Below, in pieces: positions 44,090 to 55,675 of a stretch of DNA of 64,000 nucleotides (the stretch's first letter is position 1; each line of letters begins with the position of its first letter). The DNA lies in contig JAAEAF010014513.1 in the NCBI GenBank assembly GCA_011037195.1, positions 1-64,000 of the forward strand, in the 5' to 3' direction. A program made the translations under genes and the position numbers. The notes beneath the pieces were generated by a model. The model was not told the origin of the DNA and made no database searches. It saw only the letters and a list, made by a program, of their open reading frames with translations. This DNA is from Triatoma infestans. Taxonomy: Eukaryota; Arthropoda; Insecta; Hemiptera; Reduviidae.

Positions 44090-44674
44090 TTGACGAGAAG
44101 TATTTTCAACCATTCTCAATTTTTGGATCTATGCATGATCAACATCTGTTTAAATTTACCTAGGAGATCTGATATTTTCCTACTGGATATACCTAATACT
44201 GTTCAGCTTAAATTATTTCATTCATTCTCTGATTATTGTATAACTACTTATAAAAAATGTAATATAGATTTGTATTGTTTTGAAAATATTGAATTTATTG
44301 CTGGTCAACCAATGCCTCTATCAGATTACATTGCCATATTGTAATGCGACCCAGATAGCAGATCCTTATTATTGCAGCACTTTAAAACATTCACAATAAC
44401 TATTGAACTGTATTACTTTAAAAAAATTAACATTCTTTCCCATAATAACATTGACGAACTATACAATGATACCAATTCTTATTACAATTTTTGTGCCAAA
44501 TGTTGCAATTTGCTCCAGCCAAGCACTCCTAAAGGATTAATTTGGACATGTCAACGTACTACTGTTCACACTAACAATACTAATCTTCTTTCCGATTTAA
44601 TATATGATCCTTTTTTCTGGTGTTTCAATTGTATTACATGCCCATTATGTGGAAAAACTCTTGTCATGAGATAA
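44090..44674 (+). pseudogene. Virus-like element: ORF downstream of polymerase with Cys pairs, one in-frame stop
   Basis: A single frame, the same as the end of the polymerase, runs for about 195 codons, interrupted only by TAA at 44342-44344. The C-terminal third has CAKCC, WTC, CFNCITCPLCG and so could bind zinc. The first part is hydrophobic and Leu/Ile-rich. I do not recognise the family. It lies 27 bases past the polymerase stop and may be a separate gene or a decayed C-terminal extension. Confidence 0.45.
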
Positions 44675-45060
44675 TGTAAATATTAGATTATGTTATTATT
44701 ATGTCTTTTGTAAATAGATTACTAAAATTATACTAGTCAATTTAAGATCATGTAAATATTATTGTACTAAAAAGAATTATGTCTTGTAAAATAGAATAGT
44801 GAAAAATGTATTAAATAATCATAGAAAATAAAAACTTACAATATGTCATTCTGCCTTTTTTTTCACCTATAATGTTATAAACATTAAAACATAATAAATA
44901 ATTTATATAGAACTGATTTGTAAGATAAACATAAAATAAACAAGTTTTCTTTTTGAAATAATTGTTTTATTATGACTACCTTATTACAACAGAATTAAAT
45001 ACATAAAAATACACAAAGTATTGAATATCAAAAAATATTAAAGTCTTTAGCTAGATATTA
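44675..45060. other. AT-rich spacer between virus-like element and minisatellite
   Basis: AATAAA hexamers occur (for example near 44827) and could have served the polymerase transcript. No coding signal. Confidence 0.35.
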
Positions 45061-45068
45061 TAAAATTT

Positions 45069-46000
45069 TTGCCCACGACTTGGAAGCCATCTCGTGGCAC
45101 AAAAACATTATTAAAGTCCTTAAAATGTTTCAAGCTAAATATTACACATCGTAGCCGCATGTCCTGTATGTCATCTCACGGCTCAAAAATCATAATAAAG
45201 TCCTTAGAATGTTTCAAGCTAAATATTACACAAATTAGCCGCATGTCGTGTATGTCATCTCACGGCTCAAAAACTATATTAAAGTCCTTAGAATGTTTCT
45301 AGCTAAATATTATAAAATCTTAACCGCATGTTCTGTATGTCATCTCGCGGCTCAAAAACAATATTAAAGTCCTTAGAATGTGTTTAGCTAAATATTATAA
45401 GTGTAAACATGAACAAAATACATAAAAATACACAAAGTATTGAATATCAAAAAATATTAAAGTTCTTAGCTAAATATTATAAAAACATAGCCCTCGACTT
45501 GGATGACATCTCACGGTTCAAAAACATTAAAGTCCTTAAAATGTTTCAAGCTAAATATTACACATCTTAGCCGCATGTCGTGTATGTCATCTCACGGCTC
45601 AAAAACAATATTAAAGTCCTTAGAATGTTTCGATGATTTGTTCATCGTATTGGATGATAATATCAAAAAAATATTAAAGTCTTTAGCTAAATTTTATAAA
45701 ATATTAGCCCTAGTCTTGTAAGTCATCTCGCGGCTCAAAAGTTTTTTTTTGTCCCTAGCATGTTTTAAGCTAAATTTTACACATGGGTGTCATCTCGCGG
45801 CCAAAATTAATTTATTTTTGACAAATTTTGACCTTATATTTTCAAGCTAAATATTATAAAACATAGCCGCAAGTGATGCATGCCCTTCTCGCGGCTAACA
45901 AATATTTTTTTTACCTTAGACTGTTTTCAAGCTAGATTTTTCAAAACGTAGCCGCATGTCTCGCATGCCATCTCACGGCTCAAAAATACTTTTTTTTTCC
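45069..46000. repeat. Minisatellite, about 82-bp unit, about 11 copies
   Basis: The unit is CATCTCACGGCTCAAAAACA, then ATTAAAGTCCTTAGAATG, then TTTCAAGCTAAATATTA and a TAGCCGCATGTC stretch. Unit starts fall near 45087, 45172, 45258, 45343, 45508, 45589, 45724, 45789, 45883 and 45968. Copies grow more divergent to the right. Its position directly after the virus-like element suggests a subterminal repeat, but no matching array exists on the left side. Confidence 0.9.
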
Positions 46001-46134
46001 CTGGTTAAAAATCAGATGGGGGTCTCATCGTAATTTTGTAACCGCGCGCCAGACCCCTGCCTTCGGGCGTAGATTCGTAAGTGCCTGGGGCTCAAAAATT
46101 TTGCCGCCAGAACGCCCCAATTATAACTACTATT

Positions 46135-46450
46135 TTCTTCCTGACCGGTTTCGGATTTTCATCCATCGTCAGAGCAAATTCACCAAGTCGTGTAGAAAGT
46201 TCACTTCAACGTAATGTTTCTGATACTTGTTACTTGTTCAAGTTGAATTATATACAACCAACAAGTGTGAGTAACAAGTAACAGAAACATTACGTTGAAG
46301 TGAACTCTCTACACGAACTTGGTGAATTTGCTCTGACGATGGATGAAAATCCGAAACCGGTCAGCAAGAAAATAAATATGCATGCTACGACGGATAAAAT
46401 ACCAGATGTTATCCAGCAGTGCGGATCCAGCCACATATTCCTCTTATATA
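46135..46450. repeat. Inverted pair of hammerhead-like family B repeats
   Basis: Arms of about 87 bases (46135-46221 and 46281-46368) are complementary with few mismatches and separated by about 60 bases. Each arm holds a hammerhead-like motif reading outwards. The plus copy is at 46328-46367 and the minus copy at about 46178-46138. The right copy continues to the 3' half of the family (CGACGGATAAAATACCAGAT, GTTATCCAGCA, GCGGATCCAGCCACATATTC). The left copy lacks that half. Confidence 0.8.
46328..46367 (+). ncRNA. Hammerhead ribozyme-like motif, best copy
   Basis: The order is stem I 5' TTGCT, core CTGACGA, one extra T, stem II GGAT-GAAA-ATCC, core GAAA, self-complementary stem III (ACCGGT), cleavage-site C (46362), stem I 3' AGCAA. 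All stems pair perfectly, and every invariant core base of the hammerhead is present. The extra T between A9 and stem II is unusual, and it is shared by the other copies. A stem III of this short palindromic kind would be expected to work as a dimer. Activity is not shown by the sequence. Confidence 0.65.
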
Positions 46451-47990
46451 TATTAAAATATGGGTGATAGAACATACATTGTTCTGAATTGGTAACTTAT
46501 CAATCGTAAAAGCGCCTCTACTTATTAATACTTATATAATAATAATGTAGTACTTATTTTAATACCTCTACTTATTAATACTGGTTATCTTGAAAACTAG
46601 CCTGTAGTACCTTGTATACTTAGCCTACTAACTGCCCAACTAAAGGCCTATCATTTTAGTTTTTGAAATATTTTTTAGGAAAATTCCTTGTTGGAGATTT
46701 TTCACATTCAATGACGTTTTCGAATATGGTACGAGCATCCGGATTCGATTCCCATAGGGTTAACTGCGTATGCCCGGAGGGCTTTGGACAGCACAGGGTT
46801 AGCCGCTTACCTACAATTTTCAATTTTTTTTTTTTCGGGCAATCGGACGAAGGGGAATTCAACTTGGAAAATTTGTTGCTATTAAGAATATCTTCCTCTC
46901 CACAGATAATCATGGTAGTAAAATAAGTGAATGGTAAAGCGTAAAATCAGAATTCATCGATACAAAGCAGCCAAAATATTTTCACAAAAACTAAAGAATC
47001 AATGCAGAAAGGATTGTTATAGGTCTAAATGAGTCGAAGTGGTGATGGTTCAATCTCTAACTTGTCTAGCTCTAGTAAGAACAGTTGGGTTAGAGAGAGG
47101 GAATTTGTTAATAAGATCAGACAATTGGTCAGCCTGTGGAGCGAGCAAGGCTGCCAACCATGCCGCTTCATTCTCTTATTTTTTCTGCCACCTTGTTCAT
47201 TCTCAAGGTCTGACCTGTTTCCTTTCGCCCCTTCTCTACTAGTATATTTTGTTTAATGTCCTCGGCTGGTCGCGTTCTGATCGTGTTCACGCTGTTGATT
47301 ACTTTGGTCCGACATTGTCCCAGCAACCAACGCTCGCCCGGTTTAGCAGAGGCGTTTAAATTATGCCAATAAACGATGACCCCATTAACGTTTCCTTTCT
47401 GATTCATAATACTTTTTTCCTTTCCTTTAATTGGATAAGTGAGACTCTCCTCTGCTCTCTTCTTTACTTTTTCTTACTAATGTGAGAAGAAACATTGTGA
47501 ACGGATCAGATTTTCTAAATTATCATAGGAAATGACGATTTTGAGAGCGCACATATGAGTGTATAAAATATCTCAAAATAGAAAAGTCACAGAAAGCTAA
47601 AACTTGGAAAATATTCCACCTAGGTACCACCACCCTCCTTCTACACGAAGATTTCGGCAAAACCTGTCCAAAGGAAGTGCAACTTTTTTGAATGACTTTT
47701 TCAGTTTTACGCATTTTTCTAAAATACAATCTAGCTATATAAAACAAGAACTCACAAAAGGTATTATGTATTCGATAGTTTATTCAGGAAAATCTATTTG
47801 GCCAAGCAAAAGCAGCATTAAGCAATCCTTTAAAGTGCCACTTCATGCAACTTGCAGTTCTGCCACCTATATAATATTCTGGAACAACAAAAACATTGCT
47901 AAATTTTAAAGTTTAAAGGAAATCGGTAAATCGGAAGTACATCTTTGTAACCCTACTGATTTCTGAGCTTTTACAGAACTATCTCGATAA
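46451..47990. other. No gene seen
   Basis: A B-box-like GATTCGATTCC at about 46743-46753 within GC-richer sequence (46725-46810) hints at a degraded tRNA-SINE, but no A box was found. The overlapping frames on both strands at 46656-46926 and 47029-47407 have no motif. Confidence 0.35.
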
Positions 47991-47999
47991 CAGCTCCTA

Positions 48000-48960
48000 C
48001 AATTTTAATTTTTACTTTTTTTAACGCTTAGTAAGAGGAAGTATTGTAATCGTGTCAAATTTTTGATATCGAGTTTTTACCGCAAATAACCGTTTTGAGG
48101 TTCCCTGAGTCCAAAAAATAGTTTTTAGAAAATTGTGTATGCTATGCATAGTATAGCTCAAAAACGAAAAATCGTAGAAAGTTCAAACTTGGTATTCCGT
48201 TTAGGTATCACCATGGGATCCGACAGTGAGACATCTGTCAAAATTCCTCAACCGGAAGTAGCACTTTACTTTTTTGCGATTTTCTCAAAAATAGCTCCGA
48301 CAATTTTCTTGAAATATGGATATCAAGAACCCTTACAAAGAACTACAATTTTATTTGAAACATTTCTCCGGGAAAATTCTCCCTCTTTCATTTTTCAGTT
48401 ATGGGAGAGGCATGGGGTTAGGTTTTCCTCTAAAGTGCTATTTCAGTTTATTCACAATTCTGTCATCTAAATAATTTTAATTAGAATGAAATATGTTATT
48501 GAAATTCCGAGTTTGAAAAATGACCGGACGTGCGTTTTTACTGAAATGTAGTTGTTTCTGGTATTTTCTCGAAAATGGCTCCACGATTTCTTTAAAGTAG
48601 GTATGTGTACTATATTTAAAATGGGCTTAATTTGAAACATTTCTCCTGATAATGTCATTTAAGGGGGCCTATGGGGAGAGGGGTATGTTTTTTCTATTTT
48701 TTCTAAAGTGCTACCATAGTTGATTACACAATGAGCGAGAGAGACTGAGAGAAGAATGTATCTCCAAAAAAAATACAAAAATTCGCCGGAAGCTCAAACT
48801 TGATATGCTGTTTAGATACTACGAACATTTCGGTTCAAAATCCTCAATGGGAAATTTAGTTGTTTTTTTTTCAGTTTTTCAAAAAAGTCAAACGATTTTG
48901 TTTAAAATACACATATTATGCACACATATATGGCCTGTGGAGAGTGATTCAAGATGGCGA
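48000..48960. repeat. Dispersed AT-rich repeat, long body without terminus
   Basis: The sequence has TCGTGTCAAATTTTTGATAT, TTTTGAGGTTCCCTGAGTCC, CATGGGATCCGACAGTGAGA and AAAATTCCTCAACCGGAAGT, matching the order at 31540-31780. Internal words such as CATTTCTCC.G..AAT recur twice, so the body may itself be built of related monomers. Confidence 0.5.
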
Positions 48961-50189
48961 ATGATGTGGATGTCTGATAAGTGGTGTCACAAAAGTTTTA
49001 GAAGATTGAATAAATACGAAGAAAAATGTTAATTCAGAGTTTGCTTTGCAAGCTATTGTGGATATGAATAGGACTTTTGAAATTCTCAAAGAAGAAAATC
49101 AAAAGTTCACAAAATTAATTTCCAATGAGAGGTTAATTTCTCCAACTTATTCTGAAGTAATAAAAACACCAAAAATCTTAAGTATTCCAAAAAGTCATTT
49201 CAAAGCTTTAATAAGTTCTAAAGTGCCAGATCATACGAGTGAGGCCACTAAATCTTTAATTAGAAAGTTTATCGACCCTTGTAAACTTCAAATTGGTATC
49301 AGCAAGTTAAGGAAGTTTAAAAATAATTCTGTTTTGATTGAATCCCCTAATAAATATGACATAGAAAAGTTATGTCAAGAAGTAAAGCAAAAAACAAAGA
49401 AACATTAGAAGCAAAGCCATTATAGAAATTTCTTCCGTGTCTCTGGATGTAAAGATTCCTGAAGACATTGACTTAGATAACGCTGCAAGTATAATAAGAA
49501 ATCAAAATCAGGATTTGTTCGAGAACAAGATAATGTTAAGGTTGTATCAGTTCTAAGTAACAGAAAATAAAATATAAAATACGAGTTTAATATGAGGTTA
49601 CGAAAAATCTTCGACAAAAATGCCATAGGGGAAGGTTAAAGTTTTGTTCTCTATGTGCAAATGTATGGATCATGTTCTGGTTAAAAGATGCCTTTAGATT
49701 TTAAACTTGTTCATCTTTCTAAACACTGGAAAAGTGAAAGATCAATCTCTCTTTTAGGTGCTGAAGTTCATTTATTAAAAGAATGCAATTCGTTTTAACA
49801 AAAATGTATTAACTGCATAATATGAGCAAATATAACCACCATGAGTCAAAAGTAAATATTAAACAGACTACAACTGATAACAACTGCCCATCATATATCG
49901 ATTATAAAAGAAGGTTGATAGGCAACATCGATTATGATTACTAATAATGCACATAAAGTTTTGGGCAAAGGACCTTAGTTGTGCACCTTCAACAAAACAA
50001 AGATTAGGTTTTAAAATTTTTTTGAAAGTATGTGCTGATCTTTCTGTATGTAATTATAAAAATGAATAAACATAATAAAATCGAATGTTTGCAAATAAAC
50101 CTTCAAAAATCGAGAAAAGCCATTTATAACCTCGTTGAGATTTTAGAAAGGAGACATTTTTTTCCTATATTGACATTGTCTTCATATAG

Positions 50190-50345
50190 GAACTTTTTGT
50201 TCGTTGGGCGCATCAACTTCTGAGGTCATTAGCGCCGCTCAGCTAGTTTCCATTCTCGAGTCGGTCCACACGAGCCGGGATAGGAACCTTAATGTTTCTG
50301 AAATGACGTTGCAGCGCTTCCCACATCTTGTAAAATACTGTATGC
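50190..50345. mobile_element. Small insertion in LINE endonuclease, possible SINE
   Basis: Endonuclease similarity stops near 50190 and resumes after about 50345. The inserted sequence is GC-richer, with GTTCGTTGGGCGCATCAACT then TCTGAGGTCATTAGCGCCGC. It is read as a retroposed fragment because it lies between two halves of one coding region. Its class is not established. Confidence 0.4.
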
Positions 50346-52713
50346 AGGAACGAATCGAAAAAGAGCAATAATATTAGTTAGGAATATCTCTATCGATTAC
50401 ACAATAATCACACAGATTTCGGATGAGGATACTGTGGTGGTAGAAATAAATTATAATGGACTGACATTGATAGTTGCTATTATGTATTTTGATTTTCAAA
50501 GAGATATTAATGAAGATTTATTTAAAATTGAAAATATTCTCAATTTCTCTGATAACAGAAGATTAATAATCTCAGTTGATAGTAATAGTCGATCAAAGAG
50601 CTGGTATGATACTGTTGAATGGAATCTTTGAAATTTTTCCTGTAAAGTGTCTGCAGGAAATTTAAAGCCCCTTTGAGTCTGACGACTATTAAAAAAGTGC
50701 CAGCATCGTCACATATTCTAGGAATGAAACTTGGAAGTTATGTTGAATTCGTTCATTCCTGATGATGGCCTCTCAAATGATACGGAATTTCAGAAAAACA
50801 TTAAATACTACATGGAAATAACTCCTGATACGCCAAACGATCCTTTTAGTATTGATGAAGTGGAAAACATAGTGGCCTGAAATTAAAGAAAGCTCCAGGA
50901 TCAGATGGAATCCTGCGGAAATTATTCAAAAAGTGTTTTTAATTTTCCCAAAATATATGACTGCCCTGTATAATGATTGTTTGTTTAGAGGGAAGTTCCC
51001 AAAAATTTGGAACAATTCGAAAATAGTCCCAATAATTAAACCTAACAAGAAACAATGTTTAGATGATTCCAAGTATCGACCTGTCAATCTTCTTTCGGTC
51101 AATGGCAAAGCACCCTAATGATTAATAGAATTATGTTTCATCTGAATAAACAAAATTGTCTGTCAAACCAGCACTTTGGTTTCGGTATAAACGAGCACGG
51201 TGGATGCTGTTTTGGTGGCAAAAGATTATATTGAGAATAATCTGAAAATGACTAACATAGTCTGTCTTATTTCCTTAGACGTCGCTGGAGACTTTAATGC
51301 GACCTGGTGGCCAAACGTCTTTTAGAAAATATCTTTCGGAATGTCCAAAAAACTTTTATTGCCTTGCAAAAAGCTTCTTCGCTAACCGAATAGCTACTTT
51401 GTCTATAGTTGATAGAACTGTCAGTAAGAAGGTTACAAGAGATGCCCCCAAGGATCTTGTAGTGGTCCAAGATTCTGGATCATTCAGTATTGCTCTGTTC
51501 TTAAACCACCCTATGAGAAACAAACAAAAACAATAGTATTTGCAGATCATATTCTCATTATGACATTGGCCAAAAATGTGTTTCAGTTAAAAAATTTAGC
51601 TACTACAGAACTCGGCAAAATCAGCGTATGGTCAAAGTCTACCAAGACAAATTTTAATACTGATAAAACAGAATTGTTGCTAATATCCCGCAGAAGAAAA
51701 CCACCTAAAATAGAGATCTCCTGGGAAGAAAAGAAACTGGAAAATGTACCTGAACTGAAAATCTTTGAATTACAATAGATTCGAAAATGAAATGTAGTGT
51801 CTCATTGATAATATTTCAGATAAATCTCTCAAATTAATTATGTTTTATCAAAATATTCAAAAGTTCATTGGGGGATGCGCAGTGGTGCATTGAAAATAAT
51901 TTACAGAGGAGCATTAATTCCATATCTAACCTTCGGTGCCCAAGTATGGATTGAAGCCTTGCGATACAAGGCATAAAAAAATAAAACTCCAAAGGATGCG
52001 AGAACTCATGTTATTAAGAAGAATTAGAGGATTCAGGACCGTTTCTTATGAAGAGAAATGCGAAATATTAAACCTAATGGGAAGAACTTCACAATATAAT
52101 ATTGATCCAGCTTTATATGACAGACCAGTCCACTATAATAATGGGTACATCCAGTCCAAGATCTAGTCAATATTTCAATGAATTTGGAAGTTGAGCAAAT
52201 TTGGAAAATTTTTACGGACGGCAGTAAAGAAAATAAATACATAGGCTGTGCATTTGTAGCGTTCAAAGAAGGAATGAATGTTTTCGAGGGAATATAAGCT
52301 AGCAGCTCACTGTTCAAATAAGCAGACTGAATTGATGGCCATTTTAAAATCGTTAGAATGGTTGCACAGTGTACAAAGTGATCCTTCATGCAGAACATTG
52401 CAGCTTTATACAGATAGTTGATCTCTGTCCACATACTAAACAGTCGGAAAATTCACTATCCATTGGCAGAAAAAATCAGAAGGAAGTTAACATGTATGAT
52501 TAGAGAAGATGGATGGACTAGTGGACTAAAGCGCATCTCGGCACCTTAGAAATTGAGAGAGCTGATCGTTTAGCGAAGCAAGCTTCAAAGGAGGAAAGCC
52601 TGGACTTGTGTTATAAGTACTACCCAATATCGTATGTGAAGTCTACAGCAAGAGAGGAAACATTGCGGAAGTGGGAAGAAGAATGGACTCATTCAAGTAA
52701 AGCACAAACCTTG

Positions 52714-52862
52714 AAGTGAACTCTCTACACGAACTTGGTGAATTTACTCTGACGATGGATGAAAATCCGAACCCGGTCAGGAAGGAAATAAATATGCATA
52801 CTACGACGGATAAAATACCAGATGTTATCCAGCACCGCGGATCCATCCACATATTCATCAGA
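52714..52862 (+). repeat. Hammerhead-like family B repeat inserted in a LINE
   Basis: A 149-base copy runs from TTGAAGTGAACTCTCTACAC to CATCCACATATTC and defines both ends of the family. Its motif (52744-52783) has CTGACGA-T-GGAT-GAAA-ATCC but GAAC in place of GAAA, and one stem I mismatch, so it should be inactive. LINE coding sequence lies on both sides (KAQTL before, FRLDHLRPNLL after), which shows a clean insertion. Confidence 0.8.
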
Positions 52863-52990
52863 CCACCTACTTTCAGACTGGACCATCTAAGACCAAATTT
52901 ATTAAGAGAGGCTATACTGACTGGACACAGTTGGCCACAGTTGACCTGACTGATATACTTTACCCACATTTCCTCAACTTCATTAACAAA

Positions 52991-53703
52991 ATCAATTATA
53001 GTCAAATAGTAGCCTAGTTTCTCAACTGTAAATAACCATGTAAATATCCACTTTTGCTGTAATCAACAATTAATTGTATATCTTATCTATATTTTTATTT
53101 ATTTTTGTTTATACATCATACTTTCTTATGAAACATGTAATATTTTAAATGGAGCATGTTCAAATATAATAAACACCCTCCTAATAGGGGTATTATTGGG
53201 AGGAAAAAACACATACCATTCTTTGCGGTAATAATAGATTTTTTGATGGTACCTACTGTAACATTAAGTTTTCTTCTAAGAGCCAATTAATTGCAATGAA
53301 AGGTGCTGCGACCTATAAAATAGAAGTTTAAGTAAATTTTATGCTAGTTTAATCAGAAATGGGAATTTCTGAGAGTATAGGTTTCATATTGTAGGGGAGG
53401 GGGATGGATTTTTCTCATATATATATACACTCTCACGTTTATCGGAAATAGAAGAAGACGTCTTTATTTAATTTACAAAATTACAAAAATACATAACTAT
53501 AAAACTAAAAATAAATTCCTTGTAAAGACAACAACATGGTCATTAGCCGTCCATGGAGTCTATGATTTGTTGTAGCATTTTTTTCATTTTACTATTGTTA
53601 TTATTATTATTATTACTTTATATACTTCTTTCCTGTCTTAAGTTTACATTAAAGTATAAAAGTAAAAACATTAAAGTATAAAACATTAAATTGAGAATTG
53701 GAA
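52991..53703. other. No gene seen
   Basis: AT-rich sequence with a TATATA run near 53420 and a (TTA)n run near 53592-53615. Confidence 0.4.
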
Positions 53704-55340
53704 AACAAAAAATAGATTTATATTATCTAGGATTAATAAGTGATACTCGTTTTGCATAAGCTACGGTACAATATTTCACCAAAGCAACCCAGCCTTTGCC
53801 GTTCAAATAATCAACAAAGCCATGCCTAGAAAGAGTTGACGATCCAAAGTAACGACCGCGCAGTTCAGCCAATGCTGGACAATCCGCCAGGAAGTGGAAC
53901 AGGTCCTCATACTCATTACAGCCACATAAATTGCATCCAACCTTGGTATTCTTAAAATATTAGTAGTTCAACGGTAACAGATCCCCTCTAATTTTAAATA
54001 TCCATCTCATTGATTTCAAAGACACATCATCAGTTAAACACAATTTATTTTCTAAATTATAATGAAGTTCTTTATAAAATGGATAATAATTTGTATTAAA
54101 TACCTTCAATTTGCAAATGTTATTAAAATCACTATTTAAAGATTCAATTATAATATTAAATGTAGTTTTCCACAAAACACTATTGTTACAATTGTGAAGT
54201 TTAAATTAAAGTTAATATTGAAATTTTCAGCATGACTCTTAATTTCTGAAAACCAAAAAATATTCTTTTTTATTATTTCAGTAGCTAAAATTTTGGGATA
54301 TATATTTTCGGGAAGGTTTAATGATCTGAGTAGATATTTATAATGCAGTTTTAGTGTGTAGAGGCAAATAGGCGGTAATTTGGTTTCGAAATGTATTAGT
54401 GCTGATGGTGTGTATTTTGGGCATTTCATTAATTTTTTTATGAAAAAATAAAGAACTCTCTCAACCTCGTCATATCTTTTCAATCCCCAGACTGGGCACC
54501 ATAGCAAATTATATTTCTACTAACTGAGTTGAAAATTCTAATTTTTGATGAATATGAAATGTTACCAATAAATTGAGATCATATTGAGTTTAAGCTCAAT
54601 TTTGCTTTTGATGACTTGCTTTTTAAGTGTTTAGACATAGATAATGTGGGGGTAAGTATTATGCCGAGATATTTAACTCTGACTACTTCAGTTCTATTTA
54701 AGCTCAAAAACCATTTCTCATTTTTGGCTGGTCTACCGCCATTTCGAAAGACCATGACTTTGGACTTTTCTAGGTTGATTTTCAGGCTCCACAGTTGACA
54801 ATATTCAATGATTCCAAGTACTCTAGAGAGTTTATCATTAATTGGAGAGATACCGGATCCGAGGCCAATAGGGCGATATCATCGGCATACGCCAACAGCT
54901 TTATCTTATATTTGCCGTTAACGACTACACCCCCTCCCCCCAGATAGCTCTCCAAGTCATTTATAAACAACGAGAACAGCAGGAACTGAGAAGACATCCC
55001 TGTTTCACCCCTCTTTCAGTAAAGAAACTCGAGGATAGACCATTTTTACACAACTATTTTTGAGGATATACCTAAAGAGTGCAGTTTATAGATTAGACTA
55101 AATCTATCGATATTGTCGAAAGGCCGAAGAAAGGTCAACAAATAATACATAAACTTGTTGCTTTTTCATACTTAATTTTAGCTTAATTAGGTTGGTATGG
55201 GAAATATTTTTCAACAAAATCTTTGAGGTTTTTGAGTTTGGCTTAATATAAACTGCCGTTTTAAATTTTGCTAGTGGCAATGTCTCTACAATGTCAAATT
55301 CAAATAGAGCCCTAAAAACTAACAAGTATAATCTCTGTCA
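53704..55340 (-). mobile_element. LINE remnant: RT palm to C-terminal zinc knuckle
   Basis: Read on the minus strand, a 73-codon frame (55325-55104) carries VYVLFVDLSSAFRQ (motif A). Then comes [18 protein letters not shown] and the catalytic box [15 protein letters not shown] (about 54912-54868). Then VWGLKRYDEVER (about 54492-54460), TPSALIHFETK (about 54410), and a knuckle CNLCGCNEYEDLFHFLADC (about 53935-53880) before the stop at 53723. The YADD box is intact, but the frame is interrupted at least four times. It is the same family type as the remnants near 1, 18 and 26 kb, and the best preserved at the 3' end. Confidence 0.87.
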
Positions 55341-55489
55341 CTTATATTTATCTATTCTGTAAGACCAAGTCCAACTAACGTTAAGCAAAACATTCCAAGT
55401 TTGAAGACCATTTTATAAATATTATATTGTAATCATTGTGGCCAGAGAAAGTCTTAAGTTTCATACTACACTTTTTATTTCTCCTAATA

Positions 55490-55675
55490 CTGGTAAGAAA
55501 GACCAACAATTGTGTTCGTGTTATATTTTTGATATCGGGTTTTCACCGGAAATACACGTTTTGAAGTCACGTGTTCGAAAAAGTTGTGGAAAATGTTTGA
55601 AAAAAAATTGTCAATTATAAGTATGCAAAGTAAGAGAAAGTCGTGAGTGTTTCAAACCAGATTTTTTTTTTCTCT
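55490..55675 (+). repeat. Dispersed AT-rich repeat, right terminus
   Basis: The piece holds GATATCGGGTTTTCACCGGA with AATACACGTTTTGAAGTC, and ends with AGTAAGAGAAAGTCGTGAGT then GTTTCAAACCAGATTTTT. This is the shortest copy that still carries the body phrase and the terminus together, about 150 bases apart. Confidence 0.55.

Larger units (their letters stand above)
48990..52990 (+). mobile_element. LINE with RNase H (I/R1-like group), decayed
   Basis: An ORF1-like piece (49046-49650; 120 codons open, Lys-rich, ending QEVKQKTKKH) precedes ORF2. The endonuclease start IECLQINLQKSRKAI is at about 50068. RT begins with KKAPGSDGI near 50895. It continues with YNDCLFRGKFPKIWNNSKIV (about 50963-51025), YRPVNLLSV (about 51078-51105) and NQHFGFG, then a catalytic box changed to FADH (about 51543-51554). 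It ends with YLTFGAQVWIEALRYKA and an arginine-rich LLRRIRGFRTVSYE stretch. RNase H follows with FTDGSKE (about 52213) and AHLGTLEIERADRLAKQA (about 52525-52585). A possible SINE interrupts the endonuclease at about 50190-50345, and a hammerhead-like repeat interrupts the end at 52714-52862. There are many frameshifts. Confidence 0.85.

Noticed and set aside
46656..46926. Overlapping 85- and 87-codon frames, possible tRNA-SINE B box
   Set aside because: Frames mirror each other with no family motif; no A box was found to support a SINE.
47029..47407. Several overlapping frames with cysteines
   Set aside because: Cysteine spacing fits no zinc-finger class, and frames exist on both strands over the same bases.
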